Assembly (NCBI RefSeq): GCF_902459505.1
Contig: NC_047086.1
Location: 109,791,670 to 109,855,669, forward strand
Length of the DNA stretch: 64,000 nt
Direction of reading: 5' to 3'
Source of the DNA: Geotrypetes seraphini
Taxonomy: Eukaryota; Chordata; Amphibia; Gymnophiona; Dermophiidae
A program made the translations under genes and the position numbers. Numbering within the stretch: position 1 is the first letter of the stretch; each line of letters begins with the position of its first letter. The notes below the pieces were generated by a model. It was not told where the DNA came from and made no database searches. It saw nothing but the letters and a program-made list of their open reading frames with translations. This document shows positions 21,307 through 32,700 of this stretch, piece by piece.

Positions 21307-22008
21307 TTTTTTAAGTTCAAATTTTTTATTGTGAATTTGGGTATAACAAACAAAGAAACATAAGTCATCAAAAACAGTGACAATCAAGCAACATAATAAA
21401 GATAAAAAACCATGAATAGATTCCACTGTAAAAGTAGCCCCAAATAACAAAGTAATCCAAAAACTAGTCACAGAATAATAATAATAACTTTATTTTTTGT
21501 ATACTGCCATACCCAAGGAGTTCTAGGCGGTTCACATTTGTTTATAAAAAAAAAAAAAATTACAAGTGGTTCACACCAATTGAACATAGTTGGAAGCAGC
21601 AAAGTAGTTGAGGTTATAGATGGAAGGGACGTGTAGGTCAGAGGGGAGAGGGTTGGGGTGGGTGGGCTGGGTAGTATGGTGAAAGGGGCAGGAGGGGGTT
21701 ATGGTTCATTGAAGAGGGGCGTTAGGTGTCTTGTCCATGGAATAGGTGAGTTTTGAGAGATTTTCTAAACCCAAGGAAGGCTATAGCGTGAAAAAAGGAA
21801 GGAAAGGAAAAGGGAGTAAAGAAAAAGAAGGAGAGATAGGAGGAGAGATACAGGAGTGATCTACAAAGCAGAATGTACATAACAATCAAGAAATTTCCAT
21901 GGAGAAACATGACAAGGCATCTGTGAGGATAATCTGGAGATACACCGTTTTTCATAGGCATAAGATTCATATTTATGATAGAGGCACAAAGAGTTCCACC
22001 AAAAGGTG
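21307..22008 (-). mobile_element. L1 LINE 3' end with 17-bp target duplication, carrying nested L2
   Basis: The flanking duplications TAATGTCCATCCTTTTT lie at 21290-21306 and 22009-22025. The poly(A) tail appears as T's at the left, so the element is on the minus strand. Minus-strand translation near 21990 gives YTFWWNSLC, the end of L1 ORF2. An L2 3' fragment (21478-21848, minus, (AAT)n tail and aggcggttcac signature) is nested inside. The right duplication ends only 13 bases before the splice acceptor of the exon at 22039. Confidence 0.85.
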
Positions 22009-22038
22009 TAATGTCCATCCTTTTTAATAATTTGGCAG

Positions 22039-22323
22039 GATTCTTCTCCACCTCCTCCTCCCCTTGACGCAATGGCACAGCAGTGGAAACGAAGACCAAT
22101 TTCGCCCCTGAAAGCCAATGTATACATCCAAAACACAAGGGAAGATGAAGATCTGTGCATGAGGTTAGACAGCATGCATCACAGGCACTGGATAACCCTG
22201 AATACCCTAAGTGAAGAGACTAACCGCGTGAAAAATCATCTTCTGCTCCAGAGGGCAATCTCCCGGCGTACAACACTGAGTCAGATCATGAGTGAAATCC
22301 AGTCTTTGAAAAAGCGAGGCTGA
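22039..22323 (+). CDS. Unrecognised exon, 94 codons to stop
   Basis: A splice acceptor (tccatcctttttaataatttggcag) precedes an open frame: DSSPPPPPLDA, then MAQQWKRRPISPLKANVYI to QIMSEIQSLKKRG and a TGA at 22321. I do not recognise the protein. It is charged, predicted helical in its second half and has no membrane segment. The ATG at 22072 could also be a start. Human FAM228B crosses the TP53I3-PFN4 interval on this strand, but I see no match to my recollection of that protein. It could be a terminal exon of an unknown gene or a decayed gene. Confidence 0.5.
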   Translation, partial: DSSPPPPPLDAMAQQWKRRPISPLKANVYIQNTREDEDLCMRLDSMHHRHWITLNTLSEETNRVKNHLLLQRAISRRTTLSQIMSEIQSLKKRG

Positions 22324-22764
22324 GCAATGACCAAAAAAGGGATCCAATGGCAGATTTTGAATTCTCAGTAAAGACGGAGGACCGACACATCACCTAAAAC
22401 GAACCATTTTCCAATAGTTTTAGTTCACCCCTTGGTATCTTTTATTCTGCCCAGTCACGTACAGGCTAAAGACTTAAGATCAACATCTCACAGTCCATTA
22501 ACACAAACAGCATCATCTGTCATGGAGCATACAAGATTTGGACCAGATCAGCCTCTCTTTAAAGCACATGGAACACCCGTGACCTTTCTGGTAAAGCATC
22601 CCAGGGCAACACCACCTTTCCAGCAGAGAATAGCCAGCACAATGGAAGTGATGACATATAGACAGCTTGGGGGCATTTCCAAACTAGAAAACATTTACAT
22701 TAAAGAAGTTGAGATGCAGAAGCAGAACAAACTGCTGGAAAAAGAGACTGAACCAGCAGTTTGA
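22324..22764 (+). pseudogene. Protein-like continuation downstream of 22039-22323
   Basis: After the TGA, another frame reads LSNDQKRDPMADFEFSVK (about 22320-22370). A further frame, in phase with the upstream exon, reads VQAKDLRSTSHSPL to YRQLGGISKLENIYIKEVE, ending at 22762. A good acceptor-like tract (ggtatcttttattctgcccag) lies at about 22436-22456 and a TCA|gtaaag donor-like site at 22368, so a roughly 90-base intron is possible. Either this is a real gene with a small intron and different splicing, or a coding region broken by at least one frameshift. Confidence 0.4.
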
Positions 22765-23615
22765 TGCTTCCCTCCAAGGAAAAATAATTAATTTTCTCAA
22801 AAAAATTTTAAAAGTACTAAAATAGCTATAATGTACTAGTAAAAAAAAAAGAGTTTTATGGAATACAGGACTTGGTTTATGATAAAAGCTATATTTCAGC
22901 CAACACATTAAGAGCCCCATTTAACACAGAACGTAGAGATTAGAATTGAGACATCCAGATCAGGATGTGCATAATTCCAGTGGTATTTCAGAAAAGGATC
23001 TTACTGAGGTAAAACCTTCTCTAAAATACCTGCAAGAGTGAATGTGTATTTGCTGGCATATATAGTGGGAGCAACCACTTTCCAAATATAGATGAGGGAA
23101 AAATCAACAGAGGAAACTCAGCAACTTATATGTATATGTCAAGCCATTATGCAAACCAATATGTGTGAATGCTACTAATTAAATATAGAGACTATATTCA
23201 TATCAGCTTGGAGGGGAAAATAAACAGAGGATTAAAGTAGATAACTTCCTTAAATCCATCCTTCTGTAAAGGGCTGGATGAAACAAGCACTTTTTAGAAA
23301 ACCTACACATGCCAGGAGGTAGCAGAAATCCCTATGTGGAAACATTGTCATGTGCATGCCCTTTGTGAAATAGAGACTACGTGTAGATTTCAGACCCCCC
23401 ACAGGCCATGACCAAACCATGCCTCTAACACACTCCCTTGCAGATACTATGAATTATGGATATCCATGTATAAACTGAGCCCTTTCTAAAGTTGTCATTT
23501 ACATGTAGGTGTCATTTCCACTATTCCCTCTGCGTGCTGCCAGTAGGAGGTAGTGTTTCAATATCATGTTTTCAATCACTAGGGACAGGTAGGTTCCCTG
23601 GAGTCCTGCAGAGCT
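22765..23615. other. No feature recognised
   Basis: A/T-rich sequence with a 10-base A run near 22840. No exon, repeat signature or long frame is convincing. Confidence 0.5.
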
Positions 23616-23619
23616 TGCA

Positions 23620-24400
23620 TGTAGGGTTATCATTCGTCCGGGTTTCCCTGAACATGTCCTCATTTTAGAGGACTGTTGGGATGTCTGAGAGTTTCTTTTA
23701 AATTAGGAGAATGTGTGCTTGTCTAGCTAGGTTTTAAAAATATGAGCTGCCCACAAGCTCGCCCACCCACTTTGGGCTCAACATAATGCATCCAACCATA
23801 GTAAAGGGGGAGGAGTGGATCACACTGGATGCTGTCTTGGTGGGGGCACTAGCACCTCTCTGACCCACCCCAAGCCAGGCTTGTTCCCCCCACCACTTCT
23901 TTAAATTTTGGCCAATGTGAGCAACTTCTCCGGCCTGCTGCTCACAGCGGCCTGGCTCCCCTCTGAAATCATTTCTGGGTCATGGGGCCAGGAAGTGACA
24001 TCAGAGGGAAAACCAGAGAAGCTGCTCATGCTGGCAAAGATTTAGAGGTATAGGGGAAGGAAAAGTGTGAGTGGGGGGTGGGAAGGTACAAGGGGGCAGC
24101 ACTGCCTCAAGTGCCTCCTACCATCACTGTACCATTGCATCCAACCTCCCTCCCAAAGTCTGGCTTGTTTCCTCTCCCACCATCATCTTCCACACCTCAG
24201 ATTCATTGCCGGCAGTGTCAGTAATTGAGAAACCCGCTGCCGACTGGCTCCTGCACTCTACACTCTGCCATGTCCCATTTCCAGTGATGCAATTTCCTGT
24301 CCCCGTGCAGGTGGGACATGGCAGAGAGAAGAGTTTAGGAGCCAGCTAGCAGCAGGTGTCTCAATCACTGACACTGCTGGCAATGTGTCTGAGGAATGGA
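23620..24400. repeat. TAGGGTTATCA... family copy 2 with inner inverted repeat
   Basis: It starts with the family head near 23625 (gtagggttatcattcgtccggg...ttttagaggactg). At 24208-24280 and 24311-24386 there are inverted arms (ccggcagtgtcagtaattgag against ctcaatcactgacactgctgg). A palindrome near 23925-24040 (catttctgggtcatggggcc) is shared with 51985-52255 and 57925-58265. Confidence 0.55.
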
Positions 24401-25540
24401 AGACTAGGGAGGGGGGAGGGAGAGGGACTAGTGCAAAATATTGGACTGACGGTAAGATGCTGCTTGGAGGAAGAGAAAGGAAGGAAACAGAGCTGGTAGG
24501 GAGATCAGAGGAGAGAGGGGAGTGGAGGGAAACAGATGAGGGAAAGAGGAGAGACAGAGCCATGAGAGATTGATGCTGGGAAGGGGGTCAGCAGAGAAAG
24601 ACAGAGATGCTAGATCTGGTATAGATGAAAGAGAAAAGAGGGTACTGCTGAGAGAAGGGATAGTGATGCACAGGGGTGATGAGGACAAAGAGTGCAGATG
24701 TTAAAGGGTGAGGAGAAAGAGATGCTAGATGAGGGGAAGGGATGGAGAGAGATGCCAGAATATGGGAGTGTGGGATGGATGGATAGGTGATAGGAAGAGG
24801 CAGATGCTAGTCCATGGGGTGGGGTGGGGTGGGATGGAGAAATGGAAGGGAGAAGACTGAGATACTAGACCTGGGGATAAAAAAGGAGAAGAGAGCAATG
24901 CCTTTGAAAATATTACCTTGATGACGACCAATGCAGAAGTAGAGCTGGAACTTTATAAAGCCAGTGAATATTCAAAGACAGGGGTTCTAAGATTTAATTT
25001 TCAGGCCATGTGGTCACAGACTGTAGGGAGTGAGGTAGAAGAGAAAGACTGAACCACAGGGGAAAGAGGGTGAGAAATGCTGGACTATGGGAGGGAGAGA
25101 GAGATGCTGGACCATGGAGTTGCAGAAGGAAGGGAAGAGAGAGGAAAAGCTGGACATGATGAAAGACAAGGACAGAGGTGATGTTAAGTATGGAGGAAAC
25201 ATAGTGGTAGGCATATAGAGGGATGATACTGGACAAAAGTGTAGACAAAGGAACACACGGGGATGCTGGACAGAACCGCAAGGCACAGGCGGAATAGAAA
25301 TCACTAATGTAATGTAATGTAAGACAGAAGGGATAGAGGAGAGATGCTGAACAAGTTAAATTGTAAACTCTTCCGAGCTGGGACCATCTATAAATGTCAA
25401 AATGTACAATGTTCAACACTATATAAGTGATAAGTAGTAGTAGTAGGATAGATGTCAAAAGACAGGAGATCCTAGAAACAGAGTTTAGAAGAAACAGAGA
25501 AAAGCAGAAGAGAGCCATAGGGACCAATGCAAAGATTAGA
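24400..25540. repeat. Purine-rich degenerate minisatellite
   Basis: G/A-rich sequence with a recurring gagatgctgga unit at irregular spacing. It holds a 58-bp L2 tail (about 25267-25322, ending in TAATG repeats) and an L2-type tail with (AGT)n at 25337-25445. The minus-strand frames are low-complexity artefacts. Confidence 0.7.
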
Positions 25541-26740
25541 CAAAGAAGGTATAAAAAAAACCCAATTTTTTCTGAATGTATTAATTTTAATATGTTAGCT
25601 TAGGAAAATGTGCATCTTTTGATATCTTGCATTTATGTTTCTATTTCTATTACCATGACAGGTTTTCTATATAGATCTGGAATGTGTTTGCTTTTTGTAG
25701 GGTTTGTTTACTGGAGCTCTGAAGGCATTCCTCCTCCTCTCCCCTCCATTAGTCCCTTTCACCTTGGGAGAGATAGTATTACAGGGGACACATCTTATAT
25801 TTTTTCACCTGAGGTCCTGCTGTGGCCTAGACCTGTAACATTACTGACAACATTCACTTGCCCTCATGAGAGGTTTTCGATATTTTATTTTTAAAAAGGA
25901 CAAATTTTAGCCTGTTTGGAATGGTAATAAGATTTCTATTTATTGATTCATAAAGCACCTTTAAATACTGCGCATAGGAGTGCTGAAAAGTCCTGAAGTT
26001 TAAAACCAATTTACTAAGGCTTTGCTAACAGAAAGACAAAGGCTGGTTGGTACTCATTATCATATCCCACCATCTCACTCTTTACTATCATACCCAATGG
26101 TGTTGTTTACATATTTTAATCTTATGCTTCCAATGTTGAAACCATTCATGATAAATGTGGACAGTATCTATATTGTGTTTTTATTGTTCTTAAAATTTTG
26201 AATAAACTACAACTGAAGGTCTGAGGACATTGAGTTTCCACAGTCTTGTTTGTTTGGAATCCCAATGTTGAAACCACCATATATCCTGTAAATCTCCTCC
26301 TGGAGTCCTGGAACAGTGAGCTAGATTATTGTGCCAGTTCCACCTGACCTTTGGCTCTTCATCCTGCGAGGGGGTTACTCAAAGAAGCAGGGACTTATTG
26401 CCTTACTATGATGCCTCCTTCCATCATCTCTTTCAGTTTTTAACCAAAATCAAACTGGAGATATATCAGTGGAATGTAAACTTAAAACATAGATTTCTAG
26501 ACTGAAGGGAAGCTGTTTGGATCTCAAGAAAACAAATGTTTTACCAGTGGAACTGTGTTGTTGACTGACTTCTATGTCTGTTTACTTTTAAAATGTCTTC
26601 TGGCATTTCTCACCACCAGAAATAAAGTAAATTTTATACATCTCAAAACGCGCCTGCAATATTGTTCTCAGCTTCCAGTGGATTTCTCCAGGAATTTCCA
26701 TCCTTGCTTTGAACAATAAAGGAAGTTTACAAATGAAGAA
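25541..26740. other. 3' flank of PFN4, likely 3' UTR region
   Basis: PFN4 ends at 26756 on the minus strand, so its 3' UTR extends leftwards here. Several A/T-rich stretches could supply a poly(A) signal, for example TTTATT (minus AATAAA) near 26181. No other feature is recognised. Confidence 0.4.
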
Positions 26741-26755
26741 TAGTTTTTAACAGCC

Positions 26756-26793
26756 TTAGCGACGCTTTGATTCCATTTCTTTGATATAGTCAC
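26756..26793 (-). CDS. PFN4: PFN4 last coding exon
   Basis: After acceptor tttttcttcatag the exon gives [12 protein letters not shown] and a TAA stop at 26758-26756. It completes the split Gly codon and matches the human GDYLRKKGS end in position. Confidence 0.9.
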
Positions 26794-29700
26794 CTATGAA
26801 GAAAAATAAAGAAGTACAGATGAAATTGTCTGTGTTTTATAAAGCATTAAGGACATGCAGATACTCTGGACTAACACAAGTATAAGAACAGTATATATAA
26901 GAATCTAATGAGATGTCAGCTAAGATAGACCAGTGGTTCATCAAGCTCAGCATCCTTTCTCTAAGAGTGTTCACTTTGACTCACTTGCAATAATTCATTA
27001 GATACTAATTGGAAACACTATTCCCTATCACTCGTTCCCAGAAGTTTAAGGATCTATCTTCCAGAAACACACCCAAACCTTTTTTAAACTCAGCTATACT
27101 ATGAGCATTGACCACATTCTTTAGCAAGCAGTGCCATACCAAGGGCTGTGAGACTTAAGTGGTGCAAAACAGGGTGCAAAACTTGCTCCCAGTTCACCAT
27201 GTCCTCTCACTGATACTGGCAAAGTAGGTGGAGCACAAGCTAGAGGCAGACCAAAACTGCTTTTTTCAGTTTCAGACAAAACCAAATCTACTACCAAAAC
27301 TGTCTAACCACTTTCAGCCAAAACCAAAAGTGCAGCTGAAACTTATCACCTAGTTTCAGCTGAAACAGAAAAGTAAAGTTTGGTTGTGTGAATGCAAACC
27401 TATGAGGCCCACTGGGGATTGTCAGAACTTGCAATCTACAGCCCTCTACTAAATCCACAGATTATTCCCAGGAACTGCAAGCACAGGCCGACAATGTAGG
27501 GTTACCAGATGTCAGGATTTACCCAGACATGTCCCCTTTTTAGAGGATTGTTTTGGTGTCTGGATGGTTTCCTGGACTAGAGAGAGTTTTTGACTTGTTC
27601 TCTCCAGTCCAGCCCTCACCCCAGAGTTGGGAGTTCCTCTGTCCTCAGTACCTCCTCTGGCACTGTAATATCACAAAACTTCAGATATCACAAAACTTCA
27701 GGCAACCAGCAACATTAGCAACAGGATCTTGCTTTTGTCAGCCTGCCCTGGAAGCCTTCACTCTGCAGCACTTCTTGTTCCTGTGTAGGCGGGACACTGC
27801 AGAGCGAATGCTTCCAGGGCAGGCTGATGGCAGCAGGATCCTGTTGCCATCTGCTTGAAGTTTTGAAAATGCAGCACTGGCTGACTTTGCGACACATTAG
27901 AAGTGACTTCTGATGACATATCTCCACAGAGAGTCTAATTCCTAATGAGTTTATCATCCCAAATTTACAAATTTAAATTTCTGCTAAACCTTTGTATCAA
28001 ACACACACACAAAAAGAGTAATTCCTCCCTTCCAGACTACTTTACAATCCCTTATGGTCTAGTCAGGGCACAAGTGATCCTCAGTCGCTATTGTCCATGT
28101 CAGTTCTATTCTCAAAATGGCTACCATTATCTCTTGTGGCAGTCTTGCAAGATTGCCACTAGAGGTCATGGCAGCCATTTTGAGAGCAGAGCCAGCATGG
28201 GCAAGAGTAACTGGGAATCACTCCTACCCTACCTACACCCTAGACTGATAGGGATTGTAAGATAGGCCTGAGGGAAGCTCCATGGTTAGATTTCCACTCC
28301 TCCTAGAGCTCTCAGTAAGGAAACTGTGGAAACTCCAACACTGCTAACTCAAACTGAAAGTGGGCAGGGGGAAAGGCAATTCCTGTTTAGAAGGAAGAGG
28401 GAGGGAAACAAACAGGACAAAGAACAAATTTTCAGCTTCCACTGAAACCAAAATCATGGCCTTAAACTTGGGTGAATCTTTTCATAAGGTCAATTCATAA
28501 ATTACAAATAATTAAGTGACAGCTGAACTTGACAAAGTAATTATAAGCATAGACCTGCATGCTTCTACTGTATATCAACAGTATGCTTGGGCACGTAAAA
28601 CAGATGGTTGAAATAGCACAGTTACTTACCGTAACAGGTGTTATCCAGGGACAGCAGGCAGCTATTCTCACATATGGGGTGATGTCATCCGATGGAGCCC
28701 CGAAGTGGACGCCTTACATGCAGACTTGCTTGAAGAAACTAGAAGTTTCGAGTCGCCTGCATCGCGCATGCATGAGTGCCTTCCCACCCAGTGCACCGGG
28801 CGCATCTCCCCAGTTCAGATAGCTAGCAGAGAAGCCAACCAGGGGAGGTGAGTGGATTGTGAGAATAGCTGCCTGCTGTCCCTGGATAACACCTGTTACG
28901 GTAAGTAACTGTGCTTTATCCCAGGACAAGCAGGCAGGCTATTCTCACATGTGGGTGACCTCCAAGCTAACCAGAATGGGATGGTGGGAGTGTTGGCAAC
29001 TTAGGAGAATAAATTTTGTAACACTGTTTGGCCAAACTGTCCATCCCGTCTGGAGAAAGTATCCAGACAGTAGTGAAGGTATGAACTGAGGACCAAGTAG
29101 CAGCCTTGCAAATTTCCTAGGTGTAGGAATAGGTGTAGATCTGAGGAAAGCTACTGAAGCTGCCATTGCCCTGACTTTATGGGCTGTGACTTTACTGTGA
29201 AAGGGTAATCCAGCCTGGGCATAGCAGAACGAGATACAAGCCGCCATTCAGTTGGAGATGGTACGCTTAGAGATAGGATGTCCCAACTTGTATGGATCGA
29301 AGGAGGCAAAAAGTTGAGGAGCAGTTCTGTGTGATTTGGTGTGTTCCGAGTAGAAGGCCAAAGCATGTTTACAGTCCAGAGTATGAAAAGCTGATTCTCC
29401 AGGGTGATAATGAGGCTTCGGAAGAAACACTGGAAGTACAATGGATTGGTTGAGATGAAATTCTGAGACCACTTTAGGCAGGAATTTTGGATGAGTACGA
29501 AGAACCACCTTATCATGATGGAACTCAGTGAAAGGTGGGTCAGTAACTAAAGCTTGCAGTTCACTGACATGTCAAGCAGAAGTGAGAGCAATGAGAAACA
29601 CCACTTTCCAAGTGAGATACTTCAGATGAGCCTTATCAATTGGTTCAAATGGAGGCTTCATGAGTTGAGAAAGGACAACATTGAGGTCCCAAACCACAGG

Positions 29701-32700
29701 AGGCGGTTTGAGAGGAGGGTTGACATTGAAAAGTCCTTTCATGAATCTGGAAACCACTGGATGAGCAGAGAGGGGTTTCCCTTCAATAGGCTGATGGAAA
29801 GCCGCAATTGCACTGACATGGACTCGGATAGATGTAGACTTGAGACCAGAATTGGATAAGTGCAACAGGTAGTCCAAAACAGAAGATAAGGAAGAATGCT
29901 GAGGCTCCTTATGATGAGAAAAACACCATGTAGAAAATCTAGTCTATTTTTGGTGATAGCATTGTCTAGTTGTAAGCTTTCTAGAAGCTTCTAAAACATC
30001 TCTGACAGATTGAGAAACTGAAGAGAGGTTATGTTGAGAGGTACCAGGCTGTCAGGTGTAGAGACTACAGGTTGGGATGAAGCAGAGATCCCTGACTCTG
30101 TGTAAGCAGAGAAGGAGAAACTGGTAGAAGGTACGGCTCCCTGCTGCTGAGTTGAAGTAGAAGGGAGTACCAGGGTTGTCTTGGCCATCGAGGAGCGATT
30201 AGAATCATGGTGGCATGATCGTTCTTTAACTTGACCAGAGTCTTGAGAATGAGAGGGAATGGAGGAAATGCGTAGAGGAAAAGATTCGTCCATTCCAGAA
30301 GAAAAGCATCTGCCTCGAGGCGGTGAGGAGAGTATATCCTGGAGCAGAACTGAGGCAGTTTGTAGTTGTGGGGAGCTGCAAAGAGGTCTATCTGTGGCAT
30401 GCCCCACTGTGAAAAAATGTGGTGAAGAGGCGAGGAATGGAGAGTCCATTCGTGAGGTTGCAGGAGACGACTCAAGTTGTCCGCTAAGCAATTCTTCGCC
30501 CCTTGAATGTAGCTTTGAGGAAGGTGTTGTGACTGATTGCTCAGTCCCAAACGTCCAGAGCTTCTTGGCAAAGGGAGGGAGACCCTGTCCCTCCTTGTTT
30601 GTTGACATAATACATGGCAACCTGGTTGTCCGTGCGAATGAGGACTACTATGTTGTAAAGGAGATGTTGAAAAGCATGGAGAGCTTTGAGGATCGCTCTG
30701 AGTTCCAACTGATTGATATGACACTGACGATCCGTCCTGGTCCAGAGGCCTTGAGTACAGAGACCATTGATATGAGCGCCCCAAGCGTAGATCGAAGAGT
30801 CTGTTGTGAGGACCTTCTGATGAGGGGGCGTTTGAAAAATCAAGCCTCTGGAAAGATTGGAAGAGAGCTTCCACCAACGGAGAGACTTCTTGAAGGAAGG
30901 AGTGACTGAAATGTGTCGGGAAGGAGGGTCACAAACTTGCGTCCATTGAGATGCCAGGGTCCACTGAGGTATTCTGAGGTGAAGTCTGGCAAAAGGAGTC
31001 ATGTGTACTGTGGAGGCCATGGGATCCAGAAGAACCATGTGTCTTGCTGAAATGGAAGAGCGGGAAGACACTGTGAGACAAAGTTGTAGAAGAGCCTCCA
31101 GACGTTGTTGAGGAATGCTCTGAGCTGGACAGTGTCCAAAACAGCTCCAGTGAATTGCAGATTCTGTGAGGGCTGAAGTTGAGATTTGGGAAAGTTGATT
31201 TCGAATCCCAAACTTTGTATGAACCAGATAGTCCGTTGAGTCGCTACAATAACCCCTTGAGACGTGGAATCTTTGATGAGCCAGTCGTCTAGGTAGGGGA
31301 ATACCTGAAGACCATGATTCCGTAGAGCTGCTGCTACCACTACCAGGCACTTGGTGAACACTTGGGAGATGAGGCCAGGCCGAAGGGTAGAACTCTGTAT
31401 TGGTAATGCAGATTCCCCACCCGAAATCTGAGGTATTGACGGGAGGCCGGATGGATGGGAATATGAGTATAGGCCTCCTTGAGATCCAGAGAGCATAACC
31501 AGTCGTTCAGCTCGAGAAGGGGATAAAGAGATGCCAGGGACAATATTCAAAACTTTTCTTTGACTAGAAATTTGTTGAGAGCCCTGAAATCCAGAATGGA
31601 TCGCAGATCGCCCGTTTTCTTTGGAAAAAGGAAGTAACGGGAGTAGAGCCCCCTGTTCTGCTGTTCCAGGGGAACAGGCTCGATGGCATGTAGATGAAGC
31701 AGAGCTTGAGCTTCCTGAAGAAGAAGGGCGGTCTGGGATGGATTGAAAGGATACTCTCTTGGAGGAAGCTCTGGTGGAAGCTGAGTGAAATGAAGAGAGT
31801 ATCTTTCCCTGATGATGGTAAGTACCCAGAGGCCGGATGTAATTATCGTCCATCGGTGGTAAAAATGATGTAGACGACCTCCGACAGGGGGAAAAGGAGA
31901 CAGAGACAGAACGACGGAGGTTATGCTCTGTTTTAAACAGTCAAAAAGGCTGAGAAGGCTTAGGTGCAGCAGAAGGTTGAGCTTGCTGTTGCTTCTGAGG
32001 ATGCTGCTTTTTCAAAGGAGGACGAGTATAGGGAGCCGGCTTTGGAGGAAAATGCCTCTGATAGATGACAGGAGGGCGTGCAGGCTTGGGTGGAGTCGGC
32101 TTCAGCTTGGGTCTGACGATGGAAGCAAACGATTTTGCATGGTCAGATAACTTCTTGGTGGCCGCCTCGATGGATTCATCAAAGAGGTCGTTGCCTTGAC
32201 AAGGAAGATTAGCCAGGCGGTCCTGAAGATTAGAGTCCATGTCAATGGTTCGAAGCCAGACAAGGCGACACATAGCTACTGAGCAAGCAGCCGCTTGGGC
32301 AGACAGCTCAAAAGCGTCATAAGATGATTGAAGAAGATAGAGACGCAACTGAGAGAAACTAGCAATTAGTTCTTGAAACTCAAAATGCATTTGATTGTCC
32401 ATATAAGTCAAAAATTTCGATAGAAGGGAAAGAAGAAATTCAAAATAGGTAATGAAATGAAAATTATAGTTGAGGACCTTAGAGGACATCATAGCATTCT
32501 GGTAGATGCGACGTCCAAATTTGTCCATAGTTTTCCCCTCTCTCCCAGGAGGAACTGTGGCATAGACCTTGGAAGGATGGGATCTCTTCAAGGATGATTC
32601 AACAAGCAGGGATTGATGAGAAAGCTGCGAGTTGTCAAAGCCCTTGTGATGCACAGATTTATACCTCGAGTCCAACTTACCAGGAACTGCTGGTATGGAA

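Noticed and set aside
24258-25527. Minus-strand frames rich in Leu/Ser/Pro
   Set aside because: They arise from the purine-rich minisatellite and have no domain.
28617-28960. CRISPR-like or regulatory palindromic repeats
   Set aside because: The repeats are inverted, not direct, and belong to the DIRS terminal region.
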